From assembly GCA_033439685.1 (NCBI GenBank), contig JAUEDM010000001.1, forward strand, positions 4,464,001 through 4,528,000: a DNA stretch of 64,000 bases, read 5' to 3'. Source of the stretch: Apodospora peruviana (lineage: Eukaryota; Ascomycota; Sordariomycetes; Sordariales; Lasiosphaeriaceae). The notes under the pieces were generated by a model that had not been told where the DNA came from, did no database searches, and saw only the letters and a program-made list of their open reading frames with translations. Positions 12,812 to 23,248 of the stretch are shown here, one piece after another (position 1 is the first letter of the stretch; each line of letters opens with the position of its first letter). The position numbers were made by a program, and so were the translations under genes.

Positions 12812-14129
12812 TCAAGGTCTCCATGCTTTGATGAAACTGTCCTCGCCGGCAGTAAACACAACCTGCTGTTCGTCGAAAAGACAAAAGCTGCGGACAAGCT
12901 CGGATCCATGGGCTCCCGGGAGGCCGACCACTGTATCACTATCCAGACTCCATGGGGACTGGGCAGCGTTTTTGGATAGATGAATTAGTCGGAACATTTC
13001 TTGACTGTTTATTGTAATACTGAGTTAGTATATGCGTTTGTCATAATTGGACATGAACAGACAGAACAGAACAGGCAGATAGAATAGAGAGAGAGATTGG
13101 GGAAATGACATACTCCTGAGACCCGGCACCTATCACCGCCCCGGCCCCATTCATCTTGGGAACCACGTTGGCAACGTACTGGCAGCCGACGACGGTCCGG
13201 ATGTCGCCGGCGTCGAGGGTGGCCGTACCCTTCTCGGCTGCCTCGGCCATGTCGTAGAGGGCAAACTTCTCGTCGTGCGAGAGGGCGTAGACCTCGCTGT
13301 CGTTGAGGAAGCCGGCGCGGTGGACGGAGCCGTGGTTGAAGGCCTGGACGACGACCTCGTCCTCGTCGGTAATGGTGGTGTCGCAGACATTGACTAGGCC
13401 GTCGGTGGAGCCGGAGAGGAGGAAGTTGGGGTTTTTTGGGTGGAAGTTAAGCTTGTGGTCTATTAGTATTGACATGTTACTGTGAAATGGACTTGACTTG
13501 GTAGGTTTGAGGTGTCGATAGGTAGGTGGGGAGAAGCTCACCTCGGTTACATCATCACTGTGGACTTCGTTGTATTGAATCTTTGGCGCTGATGTTGACC
13601 GTAGGTCCCTGAACGTGTTAACATAACGTTCAGTTGAAGGGAACAGAGAGATATCAAAGACTTACCAGAGGAGTATGGACGCTTGGTGGTTCGCCAGCTC
13701 AGTTCCCGCCGCCACACCGTTAGTCTGGCCCGAGCATGCTAGTGAAAGCAGACTGGTGCCATCACCTAATAAGACATTAGAAAATATTCTGAACGCATTA
13801 AAACTGCTTGAAATGAACAGACCTTGTATCCTCAAGACTTGAGCGTTGGCAGAGTCTAGTCGTAGGTCCCAGAGTGAGATGGTGCCGTTCTCTCCGGTGG
13901 TGCAGATGATAGAGTCTACCGAGTTGAAGGATTTCGTGCTGGTGAGGTTGCCGTGGTCTGTCTGTAATCTCTTCAAGGGACCTTGGTTTAGTCTCTGGGG
14001 ATCGAAGAGGCGGATGCTCTGGTCGGAAGCTGCTGCTGCTAGGCCAGTCGCAAGTGGGATTATGTCGACGATGTATATGGGCTCGCTGCCCGGGTATCTG
14101 TACCCGTATGCACAGGAAAGGTTGTACAT
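12812..14129 (-). CDS. WD40 repeat protein, WDR89-like
   Basis: Five exons on the minus strand (14129-13823, 13765-13666, 13608-13542, 13451-13114, 13004-12812) give 334 residues; all phases close. WD-type strands are visible throughout: A-S-D-Q-S-I-R-L-F-D near the start, G-E-N-G-T-I-S-L-W-D-L-R, S-I-L-L-W-D-L-R-S, G-S-T-D-G-L-V-N-V-C-D, and the closing A-G-E-D-S-F-I-K-A-W-R-P. Order and length fit a single beta-propeller of the WDR89 family, whose molecular function is poorly known. The fourth exon is entered through an unusual AAG acceptor just after a TACTAATA branch point. The protein ends right after the last WD strand; other fungal members, as I remember them, often carry a basic tail, so an undetected 3' exon is possible. 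The gene is divergent from HRD3, and a 13-G run lies just upstream of its start. Confidence 0.82.
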
Positions 14130-14729
14130 TTTAAAAATTCAGCCAGCCCAGTTGAGGAAGACACGATGCAGGCTGGTTTGTATGAGAATTCCTTTTCCTC
14201 TTTTGGTGTTTTACGAATCCAGGGGGGGGGGGGGAACTTCAAACAATGCTGAATACGATAATTAGAAAAGTATGATGAAATTACAATGGGATTTTACACT
14301 CACGAAGGTCTCTCTTTATGATACCGAATTACCAGAATAAGTGATTCTGCAGTCTCGTCCAATCTCGCATTCTTCTTGTCGACTTACAGAACCAGGAACT
14401 CGGTGACTGGCTCCGCCAGGAACCTCGATGGAGCTCATCCGATGTTAGGCCTGACAGCTGGCGGCCGGCTGTAAGCCAAGCTCTCCAGCTCGGCCACCCT
14501 CACAATTGCCAACCGTGCATGTACCTTGTCTGATCCTTGTCAGCATGCATCATTACGAAGCTCGGGTTCTGGACAGCTGGTGTCAAGCATGCAGTTGGCT
14601 TCCGGAAGGCTTCCACTTGCGACAACAGTCGTGCCACATCAGCAACTGCACACTCAACCTCCACAACAACAATCATGACATGACAGCAACTCGGCGCGTT
14701 CACTGTACTTTACACACTTGTCGACGACC
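14130..14729. promoter_or_regulatory. Divergent promoter region, WDR89-like / HRD3
   Basis: These 600 bp lie between two divergent starts and include a 13-base G run at 14222-14234. No known factor site is assigned. The short frames inside are not supported. Confidence 0.5.
14222..14234. repeat. Poly(G) run of 13
   Basis: Thirteen consecutive G lie 93 bases upstream of the WDR89-like start codon; the minus-strand transcript would carry C13. Such a run could form unusual structure or be prone to length change. It may also be a sequencing-length artefact. Confidence 0.9.
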
Positions 14730-17425
14730 ATGAGGCGACATTTCGTGTGGCTGTTCTGTAAGTCCCACCAGACCACGTGTCGCTATCACGGGCTAACATA
14801 ACCAACGCCTCGACAGTGCTCTTGCAGGCAGTAGCCTTTACCTACGCCGCGGCGCAAGCTAATCAGCATGTTTTCGACACCGACTCGGCGGAGGATCGGA
14901 AGGGCGACAGCTTTCACGCAGAGGTAGCAGCAGCTCATGGCGCTGGCCAGCCCGTTCAACCCGGTATGGTCGTCTTTGGGGAAGAGGGCAGGCGCCGCTT
15001 TACTGACCGAACTTGTAGGTGCGGAGCTTGTCGATGCCGCCTTGAAGGAACTGCGAAAGATCTACCAACCATTTCACTACCGAGTACGGAGGTCCCATGG
15101 AATCTTCGGAACGCTATGGAATTTAGCGCTCAAGGCAGTCCCGACCTTGCGCCTGAGCGCTCCGACGACCGAATCCCCCAAGAGCGCCCTCAGCGGAACG
15201 CTCCTCCATGCCACCAGGTTACTGGAGGAATCATCGCGCAAGAATAACTCGGACGCCCTCTACATTCTAGCCGAGCTCAACTTCTACGGCAACTACTCGC
15301 ATCCCAAGAACATGAAGGCGGCCTTCGACTACTATAATCAACTCGCGCTGCTCAATGGGAACAGCTCGGCGTTGTACATGGTCGGAGTCATGTACTCGAC
15401 CGGGGTTGGAGGCGCTGTGGAGCGTGACCAGGCCAGGGCGCTTCTCTATTACACCTTTGCCGCGAATCAGGGGCATACGAGAGCCGAAATGGCCGTGGCG
15501 CATCGACACTACACGGGAATAGCAACCCAAAAGAGCTGCCATGCGGCCGTCAAATATTACAAACCGGTTGCCGATAAGGCCATTGAATGGTACCGATCCG
15601 GGCCACCGGGCGGCATGGGCTGGATATCCGAGGCGTACCGGATAGTCGACGAGTCCGGAGGTGTGTATGGCGAAGGAGCCAGCGTGTCAAGCGCTGGCAT
15701 CAATGCTGTCAAGGCGCATCCCAATTCGGATGCGTATGCTTCTATCGAAGATATCATCGAGTACCTGGATCTCCTGTCCCAAAAGGGCGACTTCAAGGCG
15801 ACGTTTAACCTCGGTCGCATATACTACGAGGGCCGGAGGGGCCTCCCCAGGGACCTCGATCTGGCAAGGTCATATTTTTTGATGGTTACGCAAAAGTTCT
15901 GGAAGAAGAACCGCATTGTCGATAACTTCAAGCCCGAACTGGACAAGACCGCCTGCAAAGCAGCCGGTTATCTTGGACGGATGTACCTGAGAGGAGAAGG
16001 CGTTGAGCAGAATTTCAAGAACGCCAAGTTCTGGTTTGATCGTGGCATGTCCCATAGCGACGCCCAGTCTGCGTATGGCCTAGGTCTTATGCTGCTAAAC
16101 GGGTATGGTGTGAAGAGGAATATCGGTGCAGCCATCGAGAAGTTGAAGCTGTCCGCTGAACAAGAATTTTCGCACGCGCAGGTGCAGCTGGGGACTCTCT
16201 ACCTCGACCAGGGTAACGCAGACGACCTCCTCGCCGCCAACCACTATTTTGAGCACGCGGCCAGATACGGCAACATCGAGGCCATATACTACCTCGCAGA
16301 GATGAACTACTTTGGAGTGGGTCGTGAGACGTCGTGCAGTACGGCTTCGAGCTTTTACAAGACTGTAGCCGAAAGGGCAGAGCCTCTTGTTTCGTCGTGG
16401 TCTGAGGCGAACTTAGCTTTCGAGTCTGGCGACACCGAGCTGGCGTTCCTTGAGTATTTGAGCGCCGCCGAGCAGGGCTACGAGAAGGCCCAGAGCAATG
16501 TCGCCTACCTCCTCGATCCAGAGCAGTCCCGGCTACCCTTCCCGGACTGGCTGCAGCACAACCAGAACAAGAAGTCGGTGCTCCTCCAAAATCCGGGGCT
16601 CGGCCTCGTGTACTGGACGCGCTCGGCAAAGCAGGGGAATATCGATGCATTGGTCAAGATGGGCGACTATTATCTTTATGGGATAGGCACGAACGCCGAT
16701 GTCGACAAGGCCGTCCAATGCTACACGGCCGCATCGGAATACCACCAGAGCGCGCAGGCGCTATATAATCTGGGTTGGATGCACGAGAACGGCGTCGGTT
16801 TGAACCAGGACTATCACCTAGCCAAGCGGTATTATGACTCGGCACTGGAGACGAACGAGGAAGCGTATATTCCGGTCGCGCTCAGCTTGTTGAAGCTGCG
16901 AGCACGAAGCGCTTGGAACACCTTTACGAACGGGCGGATCAACTCTATTCAAGATGAGCCTGGTAAGTTTGGAGAATTTGTCATAGTTTATGTATTGCAG
17001 AGAAAAGTCTAACCATCATACCTATAGCTCCAACGAAGGATTGGTCGCTGAGCGAGTGGATTGCAAACTTCCTCCAAGACGACCAGCTTTACTACGATGA
17101 CTATGACGACTTTGTTTACGACGACACGATGCCCGGCGGCGATTCGGGAATCAGTGACATGGACGATGGAATATTTGAGAGCGTATTGATCGTTGCGCTC
17201 GCCGCGGCGCTGGTGTTTTTGGTTATGTACAGACAGCAACGGCAGCAGGCGGCGCGGCGGAGAGAGGAGGAGGAACGGGGCCACCAGCAGCAACAGCAAG
17301 GAGGCCGAGTCGTGGGCGGAGAACAGCAGCCGCAACAGCAAGGGGGAGGAGACGATGCAGGCTTCTTCCCCCGGCCTGGAGATCCGGCGTTGGGTCAATG
17401 GGCTGCTGGCGGAGTGGGACACTGA
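14730..17425 (+). CDS. HRD3: ERAD scaffold Hrd3 / SEL1L, Sel1-repeat membrane protein
   Basis: Four exons (14730-14757, 14817-14963, 15019-16962, 17028-17425) encode 838 residues. The N-terminus M-R-R-H-F-V-W-L-F-L-L-L-Q is a signal peptide, encoded partly by a 28-nt first exon. The lumenal part is built of Sel1-like TPR units: repeated A-L-Y-x-x-A-E-x-x-x-x-G, A-x-x-x-L-G-x-x-Y and G-V-x-x-D-x-x-x-A patterns. A single membrane segment near residues 757-776 is followed by a cytosolic Q/R/E-rich tail of about 60 residues. Hrd3 partners the Hrd1 ubiquitin ligase in the ER membrane, recognises misfolded glycoproteins with Yos9 and stabilises Hrd1. Length and topology agree with the family. The intron at 14964-15018 is 55 nt, the shortest in the gene. 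Confidence 0.94.
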
Positions 17426-17993
17426 TGAAGGTGCATAAGATGTCCAGTAGAATTTTTGGAATGGTTGAATTGGTACATATTATCATTAGTTTTGGTTATG
17501 AAGTTTGAGTACCTGATGAAGTTCTGCATCAAGCGGTTCCTTGATGGAGTACAGATTGAGACTTACACAAGATGGGGTTTATAAGCAGAGGTGACATTGC
17601 AATCGTGAGACCAGCAGTTCACTGAGATTAACGTCGGTATTGTCAAACATGTCATAAAATCAATTGAACGGATGATAAAACGGTACTTGCTCTCACTGAA
17701 ATTCCCCCTTTTACTGAGTCGAGGTGATTTGAGTTATTTGGCGGTGGCCCCAGCACAGGGCAGTAGCAACCTGTCAGTGAGTTAGGCGGTGTAGCGCACA
17801 GCTCAGCACTTGCCGCCAACATCGACTTCATCCCATCACCCACCCACCTACCTAAGGTACCCACCTGTCCACGTACAGGTAGACGCATTCGCTGACTCGC
17901 CCCAGACGCAAGCTCAAGAACACACACGAGGTCTAGTTAGGTTCTGGTTCACGAAAAGGAGGAGAATGATGTTCAGTCATCATCCACAACATC
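17426..17993. other. Spacer HRD3 to SFR1 (3' end plus promoter)
   Basis: Between tandem genes, this 568 bp holds the HRD3 3' end and the SFR1 promoter. A CACCCACCTACCTAAGG block with following TACCC and GTACAGGTAG elements lies at about 17840-17881. No coding frame is supported. Confidence 0.5.
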
Positions 17994-19058
17994 ATGTCGG
18001 ACTCACACAAGACACCGGGGCCGGCAGCCAAGCGCCGCCGCGTTGAGCAGGCCACCGCCACGCTGCGGAAGCCGTTCCGTTCTCCTATGATCAATAGGCC
18101 GAGGCAACAACCGAGTGCTGGTACCAGGGCCAATTATGATGATGGATTTGGACCGTCGTCGCCGGTAGGTGTTGCTGCTGCTACTACTGCTGCAGAGGAG
18201 AATACGCCCGTGAAACGGCCTGCACAACCACCACCACCCAAGTTGTCGGCTACTACGCCCAACAGCAACAACTACAGACGGGTATTGTTGCAGCAAAAGG
18301 CAGGTACTCGGCCTTCTCCGAAAAGCGGTGGTGATGGTGGTACCAGCAGCAGAAACAACAAGTTCCCAAACAGAAGGAAGCCATTACGTGGTCTCACGAA
18401 GAATACGACGGACAATAACGTTACCTATGGAGGAGATGGAGATGAAGACGACGATGATCCGCTAACTCAACTACGCAAAAGCCAGCGGGTAACAACCGCA
18501 AGAATGAGAGACATGAAGCTGCAGCTGAACATGATTCGTGAAGCGAGGCGGATTGAGCAGCAGCAGCAGCGGTCATCATCACCAACAAAACAAATCAACG
18601 CGGACCTGAGAGACCTGATCGAGAAATGGAAGCTCGCGAGTAGACAAGCCGCGGATGATCTTTTCGAGCTTATCAAAGGCCGGGTGGACGGTATGGGTGG
18701 TGCCAAGGCGTGGAGGGAGACTAGGAAGCGGCAGAGGGGGTATTCCTATGATGATAATAATGATAATGCGAGGAGGAAGGGGGAAGGTGGTGGTGAATGC
18801 GATGAACGGGGAGAAAATGAGCGTGAGCAGGATGAGGAGCAACAACGGCAACTGGAGGGGGAGGAAGTAGAAGAGCAGGATAAGGGGGAGGAAATGGTTT
18901 GTTTTTTTGGGTTTGCTCTCGTTTTTTTGGGCTACGAATCTGTGAAGCTGACTTTTTTCATTTTATAGGGGTTTACTATGCTGATGATGCTCAAGAGCCT
19001 CAATATCGAGCCTGATGTGCTGGGGTGGGATCCGCTTGAGGATAAATGGTGGGAATAG
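17994..19058 (+). CDS. SFR1: Swi5-dependent recombination mediator Sfr1 / Mei5
   Basis: Two exons (17994-18896 and 18969-19058) give 330 residues; the intron has a GTTTGT donor and an ATAG acceptor. The N-terminal half is a basic, disordered region containing L-R-K-P-F-R-S-P, a motif seen near the start of Sfr1/Mei5 proteins. The C-terminal half has a coiled-coil start (T-T-A-R-M-R-D-M-K-L-Q-L-N-M-I-R), then I-E-K-W-K-L-A-S-R-Q-A-A-D-D-L-F and G-M-G-G-A-K-A-W. It closes with M-L-K-S-L-N-I-E-P-D-V-L-G-W-D in exon 2. This order matches the Sfr1 core that pairs with Swi5 to stimulate Rad51/Dmc1 filament exchange in recombination. Two lineage-variable acidic stretches (G-D-E-D-D-D-D and a Q/E-rich run before the intron) interrupt the core. 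Confidence 0.86.
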
Positions 19059-20507
19059 TTACAACTGTCTAATGGGTTATGAGATATCACTGGGGATCAC
19101 TCAGTTGCGCCACTGGACGATACGTGATACGGGTACAGGAATCGCTTTAGGTATGAGACAAGAACGGTATGGGTACCTAATTTGTTTGTTTGGTCACAAG
19201 AAGGGGGCTCCCGAGCCACTCCGTGGAGATGAGAACGAGTCAGTGCGGGAAGCCACCGGGTGAAGGTTGTTTGGCAATTTCGATCTCGTCATGTTCGAGT
19301 ACGACTATTAACTACTTGAGGTACATGTATGTGACGAGAAGAATCTTTTATCCAACAGTCATAAGCCGTCAAAGCACATATAATGGACTGATATCACTAC
19401 TGCTTTAAAATGGTTACGTCTTGGCAAATTTGTTTCTCCTTCGTTCAAGTAGGAGTTCCTTTACTCGTTTTTGATGTCGGTCGGGTACAACGCGAGGCTG
19501 GTGAGCGAGTTTTGGTCCCGGGGATCGAAGTGAGAAACTTGAAACGTGTATGACGAGAAGAGAGGGCATCATGAAACAGCGGGAAACCCACTCCTGGTTA
19601 ACACTCGAGAGAAATGCACCGGAAAACAGACAGTCTTGAAGCGCACTGCGCCACTGCCGCTGTCTCGCTAATCTGGCATTTCTGGCCCGTGGTTGTGGGA
19701 CTTTAGGGTGCGTTGCTAGTGCAAATGCATGGGAGAGCGGCCGCCGGGTGGTCGCTGTCCGGCCGGACACTTGGGACGGCCGGCGGCAGTTGCACTGTAA
19801 AAGTCACTGAACTGATAAATAGGTAGGTAGGAGTTGAGAGGAATGCATCGTGTTCCTCTGGCATATCCAGACCTACATAGGTAATAAAGTATGGGTGTAC
19901 ATGCACTGGTGATCGATGCAGCCTAGGTCAAGACTGCCCGCCAGTGCCCGGGTACCTGGCGGCAACTAATAATGTACCCTGTGTTAGCGTGTGGTGAACA
20001 AAGGCGAAGTGTTTCTTTCCATTGTTAAGAATAAAGCCGGAGCTGGCCACGCCCAGGGAATAAGTGACACACGTCTCATGATAATTCCCTTTTGGATGTC
20101 ACTCTTTTTCCCTTTAACTTCAAAGGTCTTGGCATTATCTCAACCTGTCCCCCATCATCTTATTCCGTACACCTTTCATCTCTCTCGCTTTTCGGTACTT
20201 ACGATTCTGCTGGCCCCGGAATCCCTTCCCCATTCACCGCCCCTCATTGCTCTTTCCCATTCCCGTTGCTGATTAATTGAAGCAACGACCTCGACACTCT
20301 CACTTCCTCTTTCACAATCTGCCGCATTCCGAACGGTCCCAAACGCCACCGACTGTAGCCACCTTCCATCAATCGGATATCTTGGCATTTGCAATTCAAC
20401 CACCAAATATCCAAGGTTCGGATATTTCTCCTTCACCATTCATCGTCGCTGGCTTACAAATCCGAAATCTACCTCCCTGACCCAAGGCATCGAGATAAAT
20501 ATTCACC
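19059..20507. other. Intergenic region, SFR1 3' end and RCR-type gene promoter
   Basis: This 1.45 kb includes a GATAAATAGGTAGGTAGG block at about 19815. A pyrimidine-rich tract from about 20080 to 20290 probably marks the promoter and leader of the downstream gene, as CT-rich tracts often do in ascomycete promoters. No gene is supported. Confidence 0.45.
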
Positions 20508-21263
20508 ATGGGGCGGATGCACGCCGCAGCCAACGCAATCGTTGCGACCCTGGTCCCTCGACAAGATGATAGGGACGACAGGACATGCCTCCGGGATGAC
20601 GATGGCTTCATCGACGAGGACAGCTGCTATGTTCCCTTTTGGTACACTCGGGTATGTTTTTCCATTATCTTACCGCCCAAAAGCCTCAGATTCACTAACT
20701 TAGAATACCGGGATAGACTGGTGTCATTGTGAAGTGGTCTCTGTTCCTCGGTCTGACGACCATCCTGGGCTTGTATCTCTTCCTAGGCTACATGCACGCT
20801 AAGAAGAGGATGGCTAAGGGCCTTCCGCCTCTGGCATATCATCGGGTATGTTATTTATTCTTCTTCCCCTCCGATATGATACGCAAATATCCTGACATGG
20901 GAAATCCAGTGGCTCGTCTCTCGCAGGGCTCTGTCTCGCGTGGATCCTCGATATCAGTTCCCGGCGCCAGGCAACGTTTATCACTACGACCCGAACAACC
21001 AGCAGGCCTACGGCATGCATGCCATGCCTCCGCCGCCCGTGTATGACCCGACTGCACCCCGTCCGCCGATATACGAGGGCCCGCCTGCTCCGGCCGGCGC
21101 CACCAAGATCGATCCTAGTCAGAGCATGCCGTCACCGGCGTACACACCCCAGCAGCCACAGCGTCAGCAGGACGAGTACGAGGCGCCGCCTGGACCGCCG
21201 CCCTCGCAGCAGAGCACAATTCCGGCTCAGAATCCTGGCAGCACTAATCCGTTTCGCGGATAG
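20508..21263 (+). CDS. RCR-type membrane protein (Congo-red resistance / chitin deposition family)
   Basis: Three exons (20508-20651, 20717-20845, 20910-21263), all in phase 0, encode 208 residues. A cysteine-containing N-terminal segment (C-L-R-D-D-D-G-F and S-C-Y-V-P-F-W-Y) precedes one membrane span at about residues 54-74 (W-S-L-F-L-G-L-T-T-I-L-G-L-Y-L-F-L-G-Y). A basic stop-transfer K-K-R-M-A-K-G follows, then P-P-L-A-Y-H-R-W-L. The cytosolic tail is rich in P, Q and Y with P-P-x-Y-like motifs (P-P-P-V-Y, P-P-I-Y, P-A-Y-T-P). In yeast, Rcr1/Rcr2 use P-P-x-Y motifs to recruit the Rsp5 ubiquitin ligase and affect trafficking of wall and membrane proteins. Topology and motifs support membership; the precise role is inferred. 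Confidence 0.8.
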
Positions 21264-21869
21264 GATTAAGCGGGAGGGTTTCTTGTTCATGTTTTTTTTA
21301 TTTTTGTAAGCGGGCAATGTAAATACTAAGCTGGCCGAAGCATCCGTTAACGTGAAGGAGTGGCAACCAAGCGGCGTGGGTCTTTAGGAGGCTCTAAGAT
21401 CGTATTATCTGCTCCTTTACCCAGCCGGCATCGTTTTGGTTTGGTGGGTTCATGCTGGCAAGCAGGCGTTCATAAAGCAAAGAAGCGTTGCGTAGTCCAT
21501 TGGTAGGAGGAGTTCTTCGGGTTATCGCATTTTAAAACGGGTCTATCATCTTCTATGGTCCTAACACAATCAATATACATAGGTATTCATTTTCACTTAG
21601 ACATTGAGGACTTTAAGAGTATGTGACAGACACAGCGAGCCATTGGAATTTAGAATCTGTATTCACGGTTTGCTACTTCAAAAATGCTGCTATCCACCCG
21701 TATGTGGCAAAAAGATATGCAGCTCATATAAACACCATCAACACCGTGCTAAATGTAAAGATATCGTTTCCATCCGTAGAACGCCAAGGGGGTTTATTAC
21801 CGTCTTCCCCTTTCCAAAAGTCAGTCCGGGTTAGTCCCTTGCTCTCATATATACCTCCATGGTATCGGG
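21264..21869. other. Convergent 3' spacer
   Basis: These 606 bp lie between the 3' ends of the RCR-type gene and the uncharacterised gene. A T-rich stretch directly after the RCR stop (21290-21306) is a plausible transcript-end region. Nothing else was recognised. Confidence 0.45.
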
Positions 21870-22760
21870 CTAGTCAAGTTCCATTGCGTCCGGATCTTCA
21901 GCCGGAGGAGCGCAACTTTGGAACACGGATTGGTCGCCAAGAACAGGAATATGGGGAGTTGCTGCAACTGTTGGCGCTGGTTGGGGTGGTGATGCGCTGC
22001 TGCTGCCCTTCATCTCGGCCTTTTGCTTCTCCCGCATGCGCGCACGCGCCTCGATAATGGCCTTGCGCACGCTGTCGTGCTCCTCGGGGACCGAGATGGA
22101 GCTCGGCACGCTGTAGAGCACCAATTGCTTCTGCGCCATGTCCGGGTCCGGCTGCGCGAGCATATAGGGCAGGATGCGATTCGTGCGCATGTGCTTCTCG
22201 ATGTCGGGGAGGAAGACAAGCCTGCCGTCTTCAGCCTCGCTTTCGGAGGACAGCTCGTCCTCGAGGTTGTAGATGTATACCTTGTATTTGGAGTCGTCCA
22301 GCTGCATCATCGAGTCATCTTCAGCGGTCGGGGCAGCCTGCTGCCGGGACGAAGTTAGGTTCGGCGGTTGTGTTGTTTGCGGTCCAGGGTTCTCGACAGG
22401 GACGTATAGCTTGGCACCGCTCTGTTCTGTTTGTTTGAGACACGAGAGTGTAAGCCGGTGATCGATCGATTACGGATAGAGCGGTGCGTGCAATTGGGTG
22501 GGGTTCTGGATGATGCGCACATTGAAATTGTAAATTGAGGCGCCAGGAAAAGAAGACATACCTAGATTTAGTAAACTCAAGCGTTTCGACAACCGCTCGG
22601 GATATTCTGGCGGATTGTCGGCCTTGCGTTTGCGCTGTGGACGTTGCGCGCCGACGAGCCGGTTGTGGTGGTCAATGCCGGTTCCATCCATCTCCATGGC
22701 GGCGGCTGCTTGCTGCGAGTGCGCGCCCATCATCTGTCGCGGGGGATTTGCTAGCATCAT
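21870..22760 (-). CDS. Uncharacterised conserved fungal protein
   Basis: Two exons on the minus strand (22760-22562 and 22426-21870) encode 251 residues. I recall no functional assignment for this family. The blocks P-E-R-L-S-K-R-L-S-L-L-N-L-E and K-L-Y-V-P-V-E-N-P span the intron and read smoothly, which supports the splice model. A central M-M-Q-L-D-D-S-K-Y-K-V-Y-I-Y-N-L-E-D-E-L block follows, then acidic S-S-E-S-E-A-E-D-G-R-L-V-F-L-P-D-I-E-K. Near residue 200 is P-E-E-H-D-S-V-R-K-A-I-I-E-A-R-x-R, probably helical. The N-terminus has a basic cluster P-Q-R-K-R-K-A-D that could be a nuclear signal. The tail is P/A-rich and ends in A-M-E-L-D. I chose the M-M-L-A-N start after an A-rich context; an in-frame ATG at 22826 would add 22 residues. 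The gene is divergent from ALA1. Confidence 0.78.
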
Positions 22761-23248
22761 TTTTTCCTCTTTCCTCCCCCAACCGCTGCCAGCTGCAAAA
22801 CCCAGAAAGAGATGAATGCGACCCAATTAGCGAGCTCTGAGATTCAGGTTCTGTTAGGGTTTGATAAAGGAGGCCGATAGTGCCCGGGAGTTTGCGACGA
22901 CAGGAGTGGCAGTTGGCAAAGGAAAGAAAAGGGAAACGATAAGGAAGTCGATTGATTTGGCGGATGAACAGCTCGAGGTCGTTGCGGTGGTTGAGCTGGT
23001 CCTCGTCCTGCCGGTCCAGGAGCTGCGGCACGCGCTGCAGGCGAGGAGTAGGAGCTTTTGTGACTTTGAGTCATTCCTCGCGAACATTCCACCACAAAAC
23101 TAGGCCGGTCCCGCCGTCTTCGAGGCTCGAGAACTTTCGAGGAGCCACTACCACCACAACACCAAGCGCAACCTCCAACCCCTCCTCCACCTCCAGTCTA
23201 CAATTCGTTATCAAAAGACTCTATTCGCAATCATCAACGCTGCCCGCC
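22761..23248. promoter_or_regulatory. Divergent promoter, uncharacterised gene / alanyl-tRNA synthetase
   Basis: This 488 bp spacer drives both genes. Its right part, from 22952 to 23248, is open in the AlaRS frame and from about 23190 encodes residues resembling a mitochondrial presequence. Part of it may therefore be translated leader. Confidence 0.6.
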
